NCBI GenBank assembly: GCA_002342065.1
Contig: DDPF01000005.1
Location: 62,001-126,000 of the forward strand
Length of the DNA: 64,000 bases
Direction of reading: 5' to 3'
Origin: Bacteroidetes bacterium UBA2475
GTDB taxonomy: Bacteria > Bacteroidota > Bacteroidia > B-17B0 > Aurantibacillaceae
Made by a program: the position numbers and the translations under genes. The notes beneath the pieces were generated by a model. The model was not told the DNA's origin. It searched no databases and saw nothing but the letters and a program-made list of their open reading frames with translations. This document shows positions 36,046-44,848 of this stretch, piece by piece (within the stretch, counting starts at the first letter, position 1; each line of letters begins with the position of its first letter).

Positions 36046-36864
36046 ATGAAATTCTTTTCCGATTTTTTTAAAGCCATAGGCAATTGTTTTAAAGCTTTTC
36101 CGGTACTTTTCGAGAAAGGTTTGTGGCCATACATGTTTATTTGTTTGGCGGGGTGGTTGTTACTATGGGTGCTAAGTATTTACGGTTTATTTATTTTTGC
36201 CGATGCGCTTTCTGAATGGATGAGTGGCTATGTTGACTTTAATGCTATTCCTGAAACCGGCCACTGGCTTTCGTTTGCAAAGCCTTATTTGATAGGTACA
36301 TTTCAGTTTTTGGTAAAAGTATTGTTTAAGTTGTTGTTCTGGTTTGCAAGCAGCACACTTATTAAATATGTATTGCTGATGATCTTATCACCGGTGTTTT
36401 CTTTATTGTCAGAAAAGGCAGAAGAAAAGTTAACAGGCAATACTTATCCTTTTGTATTCAAACAATTATTAAAAGATATATTAAGAGGTATTGCTATTAG
36501 TTTCCGCAATATGTTGTTAGAATACTTTTTTATTTTCTCCTGCTTTGTTGTTTCAATCATATTTCCACCGCTGTTTGTTATTACAACGCCTTTCTTATTC
36601 TTTTTGGGTTGGTATTTTATCGGTTTCTCTTTATTGGATTATAATTGCGAACGTCATAAATATGGTATCTCACAAAGCATACAATTTATAAAAAAAAATA
36701 AAGGCACTGCCTGTGGCATTGGCTTTGTTTACAGTTTTTTTATGGCTTTACCATTTTTGCCTGGCTCTGTTATCGGCATCATGTTCGGCCCTTCAATAGG
36801 GGTTATTGGAAGCACTATTAGCTTTTTAGATATAAATAAGAACAATACACCCGTTGTAAAATAA
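36046..36864 (+). CDS. EI24 domain (CysZ-like) membrane protein
   Basis: A 272-residue protein with four to six hydrophobic helices and the EI24/CysZ pattern: FFKAIGNCFKAFPVLFEKGL, LLMILSPVFSLLSEKAEEKL, ISFRNMLLEYFFIFSC and FGPSIGVIGSTISFLD. CysZ imports sulfate; many Bacteroidota members are uncharacterised. The start is ATG 36046, the first well-placed start after argS. Probably co-transcribed with argS. Confidence 0.8.
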   Translation: MKFFSDFFKAIGNCFKAFPVLFEKGLWPYMFICLAGWLLLWVLSIYGLFIFADALSEWMSGYVDFNAIPETGHWLSFAKPYLIGTFQFLVKVLFKLLFWFASSTLIKYVLLMILSPVFSLLSEKAEEKLTGNTYPFVFKQLLKDILRGIAISFRNMLLEYFFIFSCFVVSIIFPPLFVITTPFLFFLGWYFIGFSLLDYNCERHKYGISQSIQFIKKNKGTACGIGFVYSFFMALPFLPGSVIGIMFGPSIGVIGSTISFLDINKNNTPVVK

Positions 36865-36867
36865 ATT

Positions 36868-37731
36868 CTAGTGTCGGTTCTTTTTCATAAATGATAAAGC
36901 GTTCTCTCCTGTTCGTTTTTTAAACATTCTAGAGAAATAAGAAGCGTCAACGTAACCAATACTCTCGGCTATTTGATTAATTGAAAGTTGTGTGTGCGTT
37001 AAAGATCGTTTCGCTTCTAAAATTATTCTATCAGTAATAAGATCAGTTGTAGTTTTATTTAAACATGACCTGCAGATCCTGTTCAAATGCTTTTCGCTTA
37101 TCGCCATCATATCTGCATATTGATAGGGATACTTTATTGTCTTGTAATGCTTGTCAATTAAGTCTTCGAGTTGTTTTACTTTTAGTTGGTATAATGTGCT
37201 TTGAATCGGCGTTTGTGTTTGATATGATCTTGTTAACTCAATATATACAAGCGTAGTTAATGTATGGAGCTTTTGAAATTTAAGTAAGTTATCTTCTTCA
37301 TATTCTTTTTTTATTTCTGTAAATAAACTTGCCAGTTTTTCTTTTGATTTGTTCTTTAGTGTAATTATTGGAGGGTTATAAATAGAACTAAAGAAAGGGT
37401 AATCTTGTATTTTTTGTGAGATAGATGATGTATCGTAAAAGTCTTTTGAATGAAAAAAAATGTAACCATCAATGTCTTTTGAGAGTTTCCAATTGTGGGT
37501 TTGGCCCGGGCGAAGCATAAAAACTGTTCCGGGTGTTACTTTATAGCTTGTAAAATCAACTTCATGTGTGCCTGCGCCATGGGTAAATAGTACAACCAGA
37601 AAAAAATCATGTTTGTGTGGGGTATGAATAAAATGATGTTCTTTAAGATGGTGTGGTAGAGCATTGCAGTAGAACTCAGTTTCGCTGTTAAAATCTTCAA
37701 TATTGTATATTGGAAACTCTTTTTTTGCCAT
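36868..37731 (-). CDS. AraC family transcriptional regulator
   Basis: A 287-residue regulator. The N-terminal cupin-like ligand domain (HHFIHTPHKHDFFLVVLF, GTVFMLRPGQTHNWKLS) is followed by a pair of helix-turn-helix motifs at ~195-285 (MAISEKHLNRICRSCLNK; INQIAESIGYVDASYFSRMF then KKRTGENALSF). The ligand is unknown. ATG 37731 lies just after a TATCTTTG box and faces the divergent DUF983 promoter. Confidence 0.9.
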   Translation of the reverse strand: MAKKEFPIYNIEDFNSETEFYCNALPHHLKEHHFIHTPHKHDFFLVVLFTHGAGTHEVDFTSYKVTPGTVFMLRPGQTHNWKLSKDIDGYIFFHSKDFYDTSSISQKIQDYPFFSSIYNPPIITLKNKSKEKLASLFTEIKKEYEEDNLLKFQKLHTLTTLVYIELTRSYQTQTPIQSTLYQLKVKQLEDLIDKHYKTIKYPYQYADMMAISEKHLNRICRSCLNKTTTDLITDRIILEAKRSLTHTQLSINQIAESIGYVDASYFSRMFKKRTGENALSFMKKNRH

Positions 37732-37734
37732 ACA

Positions 37735-37742
37735 CAAAGATA
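37735..37742 (-). promoter_or_regulatory. -7 element of the AraC gene
   Basis: TATCTTTG on the minus strand is a perfect TAnnTTTG and ends three bases before the ATG, predicting a leaderless message. No -33 TTG is visible at usual spacing. Confidence 0.45.
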
Positions 37743-37785
37743 TAAAATAATGTCCGTATTATGCTATTTGTAGCGTATTCTGTTA

Positions 37786-37816
37786 TTGGCCTAACTACAT
37801 TAATTTACGATCTTTG
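37786..37816 (+). promoter_or_regulatory. Promoter of the DUF983 gene
   Basis: TTG (37786-37788), 20 bases, then GATCTTTG (37809-37816), one mismatch from TAnnTTTG's first base. The ATG is 20 bases downstream. Confidence 0.5.
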
Positions 37817-37836
37817 CACAGGTAGAATTTGTTATT

Positions 37837-38193
37837 ATGAAGACAGAAGAAAATAAACTGATAAACATGGTAAAAGAAAAATGCCCTAATTGTGGTAAAG
37901 GCGATGTTTTTTATAAAGACCTGCCTTTTTTAAGTTTACCAAAAATGAAAGAGGATTGTGAAGTATGTAACTATCATTTTGATCGTGAACCTGGTTATTT
38001 TTTAGGCGCAATGTACATTAGCTACGGCCTTGCTGTGTTGGAAGGAATTATTACTTTTTTAATTTGTTATTTTTTATTTCCAAAAATGGAGACATTGTAT
38101 GTTGTGCTTACGGTGTGCGCTGTAATGTTTATCTTATCCATGCGTAACTATAAATGGTCGCGCGTGTTTTATATGTATATTTTTCCAAATTAA
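37837..38193 (+). CDS. DUF983 family zinc-ribbon membrane protein
   Basis: A 118-residue protein. Two CxxC pairs form a zinc ribbon (KCPNCGKGDVFYKDL and EDCEVCNYHFDREPGYFLGA), followed by two membrane helices. The family is widespread in Bacteroidota and Proteobacteria and of unknown function, sometimes near cytochrome oxidase genes. Its stop overlaps the convergent Pycsar-effector stop by four bases. Confidence 0.9.
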   Translation: MKTEENKLINMVKEKCPNCGKGDVFYKDLPFLSLPKMKEDCEVCNYHFDREPGYFLGAMYISYGLAVLEGIITFLICYFLFPKMETLYVVLTVCAVMFILSMRNYKWSRVFYMYIFPN

Positions 38194-38696
38194 AAGCCAA
38201 ATACTGCCTTTAAAATGATCCTTAATATTGGTAAACTAACACCAATTGTTGTACAGATCACAGCATATCTGAAAAGGAGATATTTTGTAGAAGCTATTTT
38301 CGAATTGATGATTATCTGGCATATTAAATTATCTTCAAGTGCAGTAAAATTATGTTCCGGGTGAGTTTTACAGATCTCCGTTTTAAAATCCTCAATATTT
38401 AATTGTGCAATACTTCCGTTAAAATATAAGTTTGGGTTCTTTATCTTTTTTGTTGAGATTATATTTTTGTAAGTTCTTGGATAAAGAGAAATAAGCGTTA
38501 AAAAAATTGAAGTTCCAAGGAACAATAAAGATAAAATGATCAGCGACCAATGAAGGTGTTGTGCAAAGGCGCTATAAACAGTTAAGATCCCAAATACCAA
38601 ACCACTGTTCAATACAATAAGGCCGGCATGTTTTGCTTCTGCAAATTTTAACCATTCGTTTACATTCTGAAATATGTCTTTTAGATCTTCTTTCAT
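38190..38696 (-). CDS. Pycsar-type effector membrane protein (PycTM/DUF5706)
   Basis: A 168-residue protein matching the Pycsar effector TM family: the N-terminal NVNEWLKFAEAKHAGLIVLN, two close hydrophobic helices (~25-70), a short soluble segment with Arg-Thr-Tyr-Lys, and a third helix at ~143-165. In characterised Pycsar systems a uridylate or cytidylate cyclase makes cUMP or cCMP on phage infection, and the PycTM effector then disrupts the inner membrane. No nucleotide cyclase lies beside this gene. So either the cyclase is elsewhere, the protein has another trigger, or it is a housekeeping relative. Confidence 0.7.
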   Translation of the reverse strand: MKEDLKDIFQNVNEWLKFAEAKHAGLIVLNSGLVFGILTVYSAFAQHLHWSLIILSLLFLGTSIFLTLISLYPRTYKNIISTKKIKNPNLYFNGSIAQLNIEDFKTEICKTHPEHNFTALEDNLICQIIINSKIASTKYLLFRYAVICTTIGVSLPILRIILKAVFGF

Positions 38697-38714
38697 AAGT
38701 TTAAACTCAAAACT

Positions 38715-38750
38715 ACAAAAAAAAAGAGAGAACCATTTATGATCCTCTCT
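38715..38750 (-). terminator. Terminator of the giant T9SS type-B gene
   Basis: On the minus strand a ten-base stem with two G-U pairs (AGAGAGGATC with GGTTCTCTCT) is followed by nine T. It lies 21 bases after the stop. Confidence 0.75.
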
Positions 38751-38770
38751 TTTTATAGATTAATTATCTT

Positions 38771-41700
38771 TTATTTATTTAAAGTAACATGTCCCGTGTA
38801 AGTCTTTACCTTAGAGTTAGGTAGCGTTACATTAACTTTCCAAACGTAAACATCTGCCTTGCAAGGTTCACCTTTAAAACTTCCATCCCATCCTTGGAAG
38901 AAATCGGATGTAGTAAATAATCTTTCTCCCCAACGATCAAAGATCATCATATCGTATTTTAAAATTCCATGACCTTTAGGAAAGAATATATCATTTATTC
39001 CATCTCCGTTTGGTGTAAATGCATTCGGAACATAAAAGCTGTTATCCTCGCCAACAACTATTGGTTTTATAATTGTGTCGGCGCATCCCCATTTATTTTT
39101 AACTATTAAAGCAACAGGGTAGCTACCTGCTTCTGGGAAAAGATAAGTTGGATTTTGACTTGTTTGAAGATTGCCACTGTTGTTTACAAAATACCAGCTC
39201 CAACTGTTTATGCTGTCGCCTGTAGATACATCATCAAAAAGAACATTGTCTGTATTTTCAATTGGGCTTAATGGTGAAAATTCAAAATTTGCAACAGGTA
39301 CAGGATAAGCTGTAATAGTATAAGTAGTACTATTCGGACAACCATGTACATTAACAAAACTTGCTTTTACCAAATATTTACCTGCCGATGAAATGCAATA
39401 ATTTAAAGTTGAACCATTGAAGCCCTGACCGTTTATAGTCCATGTAGCTCCTAAAATAGAATCATTTGATGCAGTTGCCTTTAGACTAAAGTTAGAACAA
39501 AAAGGAACGCAATTTTTATTGTTATCACTTAAAAGAGTAGCGTTAGGAAAAGGATCAATAACAACAACTGTACTTGTAAAACCCTGACAACCGTTATTAT
39601 CAGTTACGCCTAATGTGTATATCCCTCCATCAGAAAGTCCACTGGCTGTAAAGCTAGTGCTTGCATTTGGTGAAAGAAAGTTATTTGGCCCCGTCCATTG
39701 ATACAATAAAAAGCCCGGAGATCCTTGTAAACTTATAGAGTTATTTATACAAGCTCTTGTAGTTGATGTAATAGTTGGAACAGGTAAAGGATATGCGCCA
39801 ACACTTGCAGATGTTATACTTGTACAAGTATTGACGCCAGTTACTGTTACAATATAACCCCCGGTTGTAAGATTATTTACAACAGGTATGGTTGGATTTT
39901 GAAGATTAGAGCTAAACCCATTCGGGCCTGTCCATGAATAACTTACTCCACCAGTGGCATTCAAATTTGCTGCTAAACCATAACAAACAATTGTAGGTGA
40001 TGCTAGAGCTGCTGGATTAGCAAGAACGGTAACAGATGTTGATGCGGTAGCCTGACAACCGTTAGCATTCGTAACTGTTACAACATAGATTCCGGATTGA
40101 GAATTTGTTGCAAAGGTAATAGAAGGATTCGAAATAGAACTTACAAAACCCGAAGGTCCTGTCCATGAATAACCGGTACCGCCTGTTGCAGTCAGTGATA
40201 AATTTTTTGTTTCACAAATTGGTCCATTATTAATGGCTGTTGGAACTGGCAAAGGATTTATTGTAACAGATTGTGTTGTAGACGCCGAACAAATACCTGC
40301 AGATGCAATAACGGTATACATGCCATTCGCAGGCAAAGTTACATTAGTAATTGACGGATTTTGAATTAAACTGTTAAACCCATTTGGTCCACTCCAAACA
40401 AACGAAGCACCGGCACTTCCAACAACATTTAATGTTAAAGTAGCTCCAGCACAAGGTGTATTTGACACAATACTTGGTGTTGGTAATGCAATTATTAAAA
40501 CATTTACAGATGCTGTATTTGTACAACCAACGGCGCTGGTTACAGTTAAATTATAAACGCCTGACATATTTGTCTGAGCATTTGTTACAACAGTATTTTG
40601 TGCATTTGCAACAAAAGTATTTGGCCCGTTCCATAAATATGTCGAACCAGGCAACGAGTTAGCGTTAATGCTCATGTTCTGTCCAACACAAACCGACGAA
40701 CCTGTAGCTGATAATGTTGGAGTAGGATTAACCGTTACGTTTGTTGTTGCAGTATTCTTACATGTATTAATATCAGTAACGGTAACAGTATATACACCAG
40801 AATTTGTAGGATTGGCAACAGCTATTGTAGGATTTTGATTAGTAGATGCAAAGGCTCCGGGGCCAGACCAGGTATAAGTAACAGCACCAACAGCAGTTAA
40901 ATTTAAAGTTTGCCCATTACAGAGTGGACTGTTATTTGTTGCAACAGGTGTAGGCAAAGGGTTAACCGTTAGTGATTGAGATATACTTGCCGAGCAGGTC
41001 CCAACAAAAGCAATTAAAGAATAAGTACCTGAGCCGGCTAAAGTAATATTGTTGATAGTTGGATTAGTTAGGGTAGAATTAAAACCATTAGGCCCATTCC
41101 ATTGATAGGTTAAGCCACCACCTGCAGTTAAAGTTAAGATACTTCCAAAACATACAGGAGAATTAGAAGTAATGCTTGGTGTTGGTAATGAAAGTACTGA
41201 AACATTTGTGGTTGCTGTATTTACACAACCTACCGCGCTTGTTACCGTTAAATTATAAACACCAGACATGGTTAATGTTGCATTTGCAATATTTGGATTT
41301 TGAGTTGTTGATGTAAATCCACCAGGACCGCTCCATGAATAAGTTGAACCCGCTAACGAAGTTGCAAATAAATTAATAGTAGTATTTAAACAAACTGTCG
41401 CTCCGGTAATACTGATTGTTGGAGTAGGGTTAACTGTAATTGAAGATGTAACTGTTGCCGTACAACCGTTAACCGTTATGGCAGTTAACGAATATGTACC
41501 ACTATTTGTTGGTGAAGCAGGATTAATAATTGGATTTTGAATTGTTGAAGTAAATACCGCAGGGCCGCTCCATTGATATGTATTTCCGCCACTGGCACTT
41601 AAGTTTAGCGATTGGCCGTTACAAATTGGACTGTTACTTGTTAATGTTGGACTTGGAAGTGGGTTGATAGTTATTAAAGAAGTTGTAGAAACAGAACAAC

Positions 41701-43552
41701 CATTGTTTGATGCAGTTAATGTATAAACTCCCGTTGCTAATGTGCTCGCATTTGTAATAGTTGGATTTTGTAATAAACTATTAAAACCATTTGGTCCAAC
41801 CCAATTATATGTTGTGCCACCACTACCGGTTAAATTTAAATTATTATTTGCACAAATTGGCGCATTACTTGCAATAGCCGGAATCGGCAATGCGAAAACC
41901 GTTACGTTTGCTACGGCAGTATTTTTACAGCCCGCAGTACTAGTTACAGTTAAATTGTAAGAGCCCGTCATTAAAGTTGTAGATGAAGCTATGACAGGGT
42001 TTTGTACATTTGATGAAAAGCCGTTTGGACCAGACCACGAATAAGTGGATCCGGCTAGTGAATTAGCTGTAAGATTTATTGGTTGCCCTGCACAAACTGT
42101 TACGTTAGCTGTTGTTAAAGTTGGTGTTGGGTTAACAATTACCTGTGTGGTTTGAGTGCCAACGCAGCCAATAGCATTTGTAAACGATACGGTATAAATT
42201 TGCGTAGCTGCAGGGCTTGCTACAACGTTGGGGCCGTTAGATGTATTTAAACTCGCCGGCGGACTCCAGGTATAAGTTGATGCACCACTTGCATTTAAAT
42301 TTGCACTAAATGTTTGGCAAATCGTACCGCTGTTAACCGTAATTGGCGTAAGGGCTGCTGTTACAACATTCACGGTGGCGCTTCCCGTTTTACAGCCGGT
42401 AGCATCTCTTACAAAAACGGTGTAGGTTCCGGCGGCTAATCCTGTAGCAACAGAAGAACTTTGTAACGAAGGGGTCCAAGTATAACTATAAGGGGCAGTA
42501 CCACCTATAGCGGTTACAGTAGCGTTTGACGTAGGACAAGAAGGCGTACTGGTTGCATTTACAGTTAAACCTGTGGTTGCTAACGGACATGCTAAACAGG
42601 CTGTTCTGTAATACATACCTGCCATTAATAAATTAAAACAATCACCCGAACCTGAACAATCAACCGCATAATTGGCATTGTTCTGTCCATTTACTGCAGG
42701 TGCACCTGGAGCGGTAATATAGTCCCAAACCTGGTCAGAAGCCATAGGTTTGGTAAAATTACTTGTTGCACTATTAAAATTAATTGGAGTATTTCCAATT
42801 TGTTGAAGATCTGCAACGATCATAAAATTAGTTGTTAAAGATGTTGGTCCACAAACATTAAATCCGTTTATGTTTACACTTGCAAAAGCACCTGAGCCCA
42901 TTATCGAACCATCGGCAATTACAATACTGCCAGTGTAGTTTTGTGTTGGATCTGAATAAATAATAAAAAGAGTTGCTCCATCAGCATCATTAGCTGCAGG
43001 TGAAACAGGAATACCTGAAACCTGATAATTTCCATTACCGGAAATCAATGCAGTAACATCCGCCCTGTAAGTGTATGTACCGGTATAACCCCAACATTTA
43101 TCAGGAGATTGACCAATTAGCGTCATCGGAAAAACACTATTCGATGCAATAGGATTGGTAAGACTTGCATTAATTGCTACGCCATTGCCAGAAGTGCCAA
43201 CATATAAAAAAGCTTTTAAAATTATTGCGCATGGCGGGATGCCTGAGACAACATATGGTGCAGGTTGGGTAACCCCTAAAGCGAAAGAAAATCCTCTTTT
43301 GTAAAGAGGATGACTTACTTGCGTAAAATTTAAACCACAAGCTGTTTGTGTATAGCTTGTAGCAATTGTGTTGTTACCATTAAAAACAGAATTATTTGAA
43401 TTGTTTTTTGGAGATGAGGGTGGTGGAGGTGGAACAGACCAGACACAATTAGCGCATTGCGTTCCGGGAATATGTTGATTGTTGCTGGTTTGGCTAAAGA
43501 AAGTTGTTTGTAATATAAAACAAGTAAAAAGTAAATAAATATTGCGGATCAT
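38771..43552 (-). CDS. Giant T9SS type-B secreted protein with Ig-like repeat array
   Basis: A 1593-residue surface protein. It has a signal peptide (NIYLLFTCFILQTTFFSQ), a ~300-residue N-terminal beta domain, a SprB-like repeat (TAIGGTAPYSYTWTPSLQ) and twelve Ig-like repeats of ~78 residues, each with an opening cysteine, YxWSGPNGF and a closing cysteine. A PKD domain (DDVSTGDSINSWSWYF) and a type-B gliding-motility-associated C-terminal domain (VPNAFTPNGDGINDIFF, FDRWGERLFTTSDF, WDGSFKGEPCKADVYVWKV) follow. It would cross the T9SS and stay on the surface, probably as an adhesin or mobile-adhesin-like filament. No PorP/SprF partner lies next to it. A terminator follows. Confidence 0.92.
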   Translation of the reverse strand: MIRNIYLLFTCFILQTTFFSQTSNNQHIPGTQCANCVWSVPPPPPSSPKNNSNNSVFNGNNTIATSYTQTACGLNFTQVSHPLYKRGFSFALGVTQPAPYVVSGIPPCAIILKAFLYVGTSGNGVAINASLTNPIASNSVFPMTLIGQSPDKCWGYTGTYTYRADVTALISGNGNYQVSGIPVSPAANDADGATLFIIYSDPTQNYTGSIVIADGSIMGSGAFASVNINGFNVCGPTSLTTNFMIVADLQQIGNTPINFNSATSNFTKPMASDQVWDYITAPGAPAVNGQNNANYAVDCSGSGDCFNLLMAGMYYRTACLACPLATTGLTVNATSTPSCPTSNATVTAIGGTAPYSYTWTPSLQSSSVATGLAAGTYTVFVRDATGCKTGSATVNVVTAALTPITVNSGTICQTFSANLNASGASTYTWSPPASLNTSNGPNVVASPAATQIYTVSFTNAIGCVGTQTTQVIVNPTPTLTTANVTVCAGQPINLTANSLAGSTYSWSGPNGFSSNVQNPVIASSTTLMTGSYNLTVTSTAGCKNTAVANVTVFALPIPAIASNAPICANNNLNLTGSGGTTYNWVGPNGFNSLLQNPTITNASTLATGVYTLTASNNGCSVSTTSLITINPLPSPTLTSNSPICNGQSLNLSASGGNTYQWSGPAVFTSTIQNPIINPASPTNSGTYSLTAITVNGCTATVTSSITVNPTPTISITGATVCLNTTINLFATSLAGSTYSWSGPGGFTSTTQNPNIANATLTMSGVYNLTVTSAVGCVNTATTNVSVLSLPTPSITSNSPVCFGSILTLTAGGGLTYQWNGPNGFNSTLTNPTINNITLAGSGTYSLIAFVGTCSASISQSLTVNPLPTPVATNNSPLCNGQTLNLTAVGAVTYTWSGPGAFASTNQNPTIAVANPTNSGVYTVTVTDINTCKNTATTNVTVNPTPTLSATGSSVCVGQNMSINANSLPGSTYLWNGPNTFVANAQNTVVTNAQTNMSGVYNLTVTSAVGCTNTASVNVLIIALPTPSIVSNTPCAGATLTLNVVGSAGASFVWSGPNGFNSLIQNPSITNVTLPANGMYTVIASAGICSASTTQSVTINPLPVPTAINNGPICETKNLSLTATGGTGYSWTGPSGFVSSISNPSITFATNSQSGIYVVTVTNANGCQATASTSVTVLANPAALASPTIVCYGLAANLNATGGVSYSWTGPNGFSSNLQNPTIPVVNNLTTGGYIVTVTGVNTCTSITSASVGAYPLPVPTITSTTRACINNSISLQGSPGFLLYQWTGPNNFLSPNASTSFTASGLSDGGIYTLGVTDNNGCQGFTSTVVVIDPFPNATLLSDNNKNCVPFCSNFSLKATASNDSILGATWTINGQGFNGSTLNYCISSAGKYLVKASFVNVHGCPNSTTYTITAYPVPVANFEFSPLSPIENTDNVLFDDVSTGDSINSWSWYFVNNSGNLQTSQNPTYLFPEAGSYPVALIVKNKWGCADTIIKPIVVGEDNSFYVPNAFTPNGDGINDIFFPKGHGILKYDMMIFDRWGERLFTTSDFFQGWDGSFKGEPCKADVYVWKVNVTLPNSKVKTYTGHVTLNK
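39550..42330 (-). repeat. Twelve tandem Ig-like coding repeats with a three-repeat higher order
   Basis: Repeats of ~234 bases (78 codons) within the giant gene. Repeats 2-10 fall into three classes recurring in the order A-B-C three times. A has SLAGSTYSWSGPxGF, B has GPNGFNSxxxNPxI and xGxCSxSxxQSLTxNPLP, C has xCNGQxLNL and SPTNSGxY. The linkers before each class also cycle (NPTPT, LPTPS, NPLPxP). Boundaries are approximate. Confidence 0.85.
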
Positions 43553-43614
43553 AGTGACAGGGTTTTCTTAAAGCTAAGAAATATGTTAAAAATACACAAT
43601 CCATTCACTCAATA

Positions 43615-43626
43615 AAACACGTGTTT
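43615..43626. promoter_or_regulatory. 12-base palindrome upstream of the giant gene
   Basis: AAACACGTGTTT is perfectly self-complementary, 62 bases upstream of the ATG at 43552. Possible operator; no direct evidence. Confidence 0.3.
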
Positions 43627-43714
43627 CACGAATTAAAAATAATACAATTTTTCATTAAATCGATTTAACAGAAAAAATTAAACGCTTAAAATGAAATTTT
43701 TAAGAGAGGAAAAT

Positions 43715-44731
43715 TTAGAAAATAGAACCTATTACGTGCATAAGTTTTTCAACCTGGCTAGCCCACAATAATTTTGAAGATTCTCTTTCAGAATTTGTAT
43801 CTGCAAAATCGGTAATTATTAAAGAGATGTCGTTGGTCAGATCATCGCGTTGAATGCGGAATTCAAAGTAACTACCATCATTTTTATCTACCCATTGAAA
43901 ACGAACTAAGAGTACATCAACCGTTTTTAATAAACGTGCCTGTTGCATTTGTCCGTCCCATATAAAAGTATAAATGCCATTGCGAATATTTACATCGTCG
44001 CAAAACCACTCAGATAGGCCACTTGGAGTTGATAAGAATTCATACAACATATCTGCCGAAGCATGTATGATGAACTCTAATTCAAATTTACCGTTCGGTT
44101 CTTTCTCAGGCTTTATAGCGTAAGAATCTGTTTTTTTAATTGGATTAGTTATAGAGCTTGAAATAGAAGCTATTTTAGAAAGAGAGATCTCTACTTTTTC
44201 TTTTTTAGGAATGGTGTTTGTGATCGCTAAAACTTCATTTCCGTTATATTCTTTCTTTTTAAGTGTTTCAGCTACTATTTTTTCTTCTTTAACAGAAGGT
44301 ATTTCTTTTTTAAGAACAACAGGATTTTGTTTAACTATTTCCTTAACAGGTTTTTCCTTTTTGATCTCAATTTTCTTTACTTCAATTTTTTTAGGAATTA
44401 TTTTAATTACTGCTTTTTTTGGTTCGATTTTTTTCAATAGGGGCTTTTTAGTAACGATTGGTTTTTTTGCAACAACTTGCTTAATTGCCTTAACTTTAAC
44501 GGGTTTTACAACTTTTTTCTTAATAACAATCTTTTTAGCAGATTTGTTTATTTTTTTTGCAACAATTATAGTTTTTGATTTTTTTGGAGTCGGTTTTGCT
44601 GAATTTTTTTTAGTCGCAGGCTTTTTAGCCGCTTTTTTAGCAACAACTTTTTTTTCCGCTTTTTTGTCTGGCTTACCGCTTTTTTTCGTTACGCTTTTTT
44701 TTACAGACGAAACCTTCTTTTTATTCGACAT
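43715..44731 (-). CDS. START-like domain protein with lysine-rich H1-like N-terminus
   Basis: A 338-residue fusion. Residues ~1-150 are almost entirely Lys, Ala, Val, Ile, Pro and Thr in short KKPxxKK or VxKKxxVK units, like bacterial histone-H1/AlgP-type tails. Residues ~215-338 are the small START/AHSA1-like domain common in Bacteroidota, usually ~130 residues and alone: KFELEFIIHASADMLYEFL, TPSGLSEWFCDDVNIRNG, FEFRIQRDDLTNDISLIITD and LLWASQVEKLMHVIGSIF. The tail suggests binding to DNA, RNA or acidic surfaces; the START-like part could bind a hydrophobic ligand. Both roles are inferred. Confidence 0.75.
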   Translation of the reverse strand: MSNKKKVSSVKKSVTKKSGKPDKKAEKKVVAKKAAKKPATKKNSAKPTPKKSKTIIVAKKINKSAKKIVIKKKVVKPVKVKAIKQVVAKKPIVTKKPLLKKIEPKKAVIKIIPKKIEVKKIEIKKEKPVKEIVKQNPVVLKKEIPSVKEEKIVAETLKKKEYNGNEVLAITNTIPKKEKVEISLSKIASISSSITNPIKKTDSYAIKPEKEPNGKFELEFIIHASADMLYEFLSTPSGLSEWFCDDVNIRNGIYTFIWDGQMQQARLLKTVDVLLVRFQWVDKNDGSYFEFRIQRDDLTNDISLIITDFADTNSERESSKLLWASQVEKLMHVIGSIF

Positions 44732-44802
44732 ATGTCCAAAATTTTCGGAAATATATAAATTTTTAACAAGAAAGCAAATAGAAATTAAATAAATATTTTG
44801 TT

Positions 44803-44833
44803 TTGGCTATTATAAACGAATGTTTTATATTTG
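44803..44833 (+). promoter_or_regulatory. Strong promoter of tRNA-Met
   Basis: TTG (44803-44805), exactly 20 bases, then TATATTTG (44826-44833), both consensus. The tRNA begins 16 bases later. It is the clearest promoter in the window. Confidence 0.8.
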
Positions 44834-44848
44834 CACCCCTATAAAAAT

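Noticed and set aside
39550..42330. Regular spacing of similar sequence suggesting a CRISPR array
   Set aside because: The period is ~234 bases, repeats are degenerate and in one open reading frame coding for Ig-like domains.
43615..43635. CACGTG and TTTCACG near the giant gene as parS
   Set aside because: The palindrome is AAACACGTGTTT, with flanks inverted relative to parS; kept only as an unassigned palindrome.
44211..44792. 193-residue open frame on the plus strand
   Set aside because: It is the complement of the lysine-rich coding region, giving an artificial Phe/Thr/Leu-rich frame; no independent signal.
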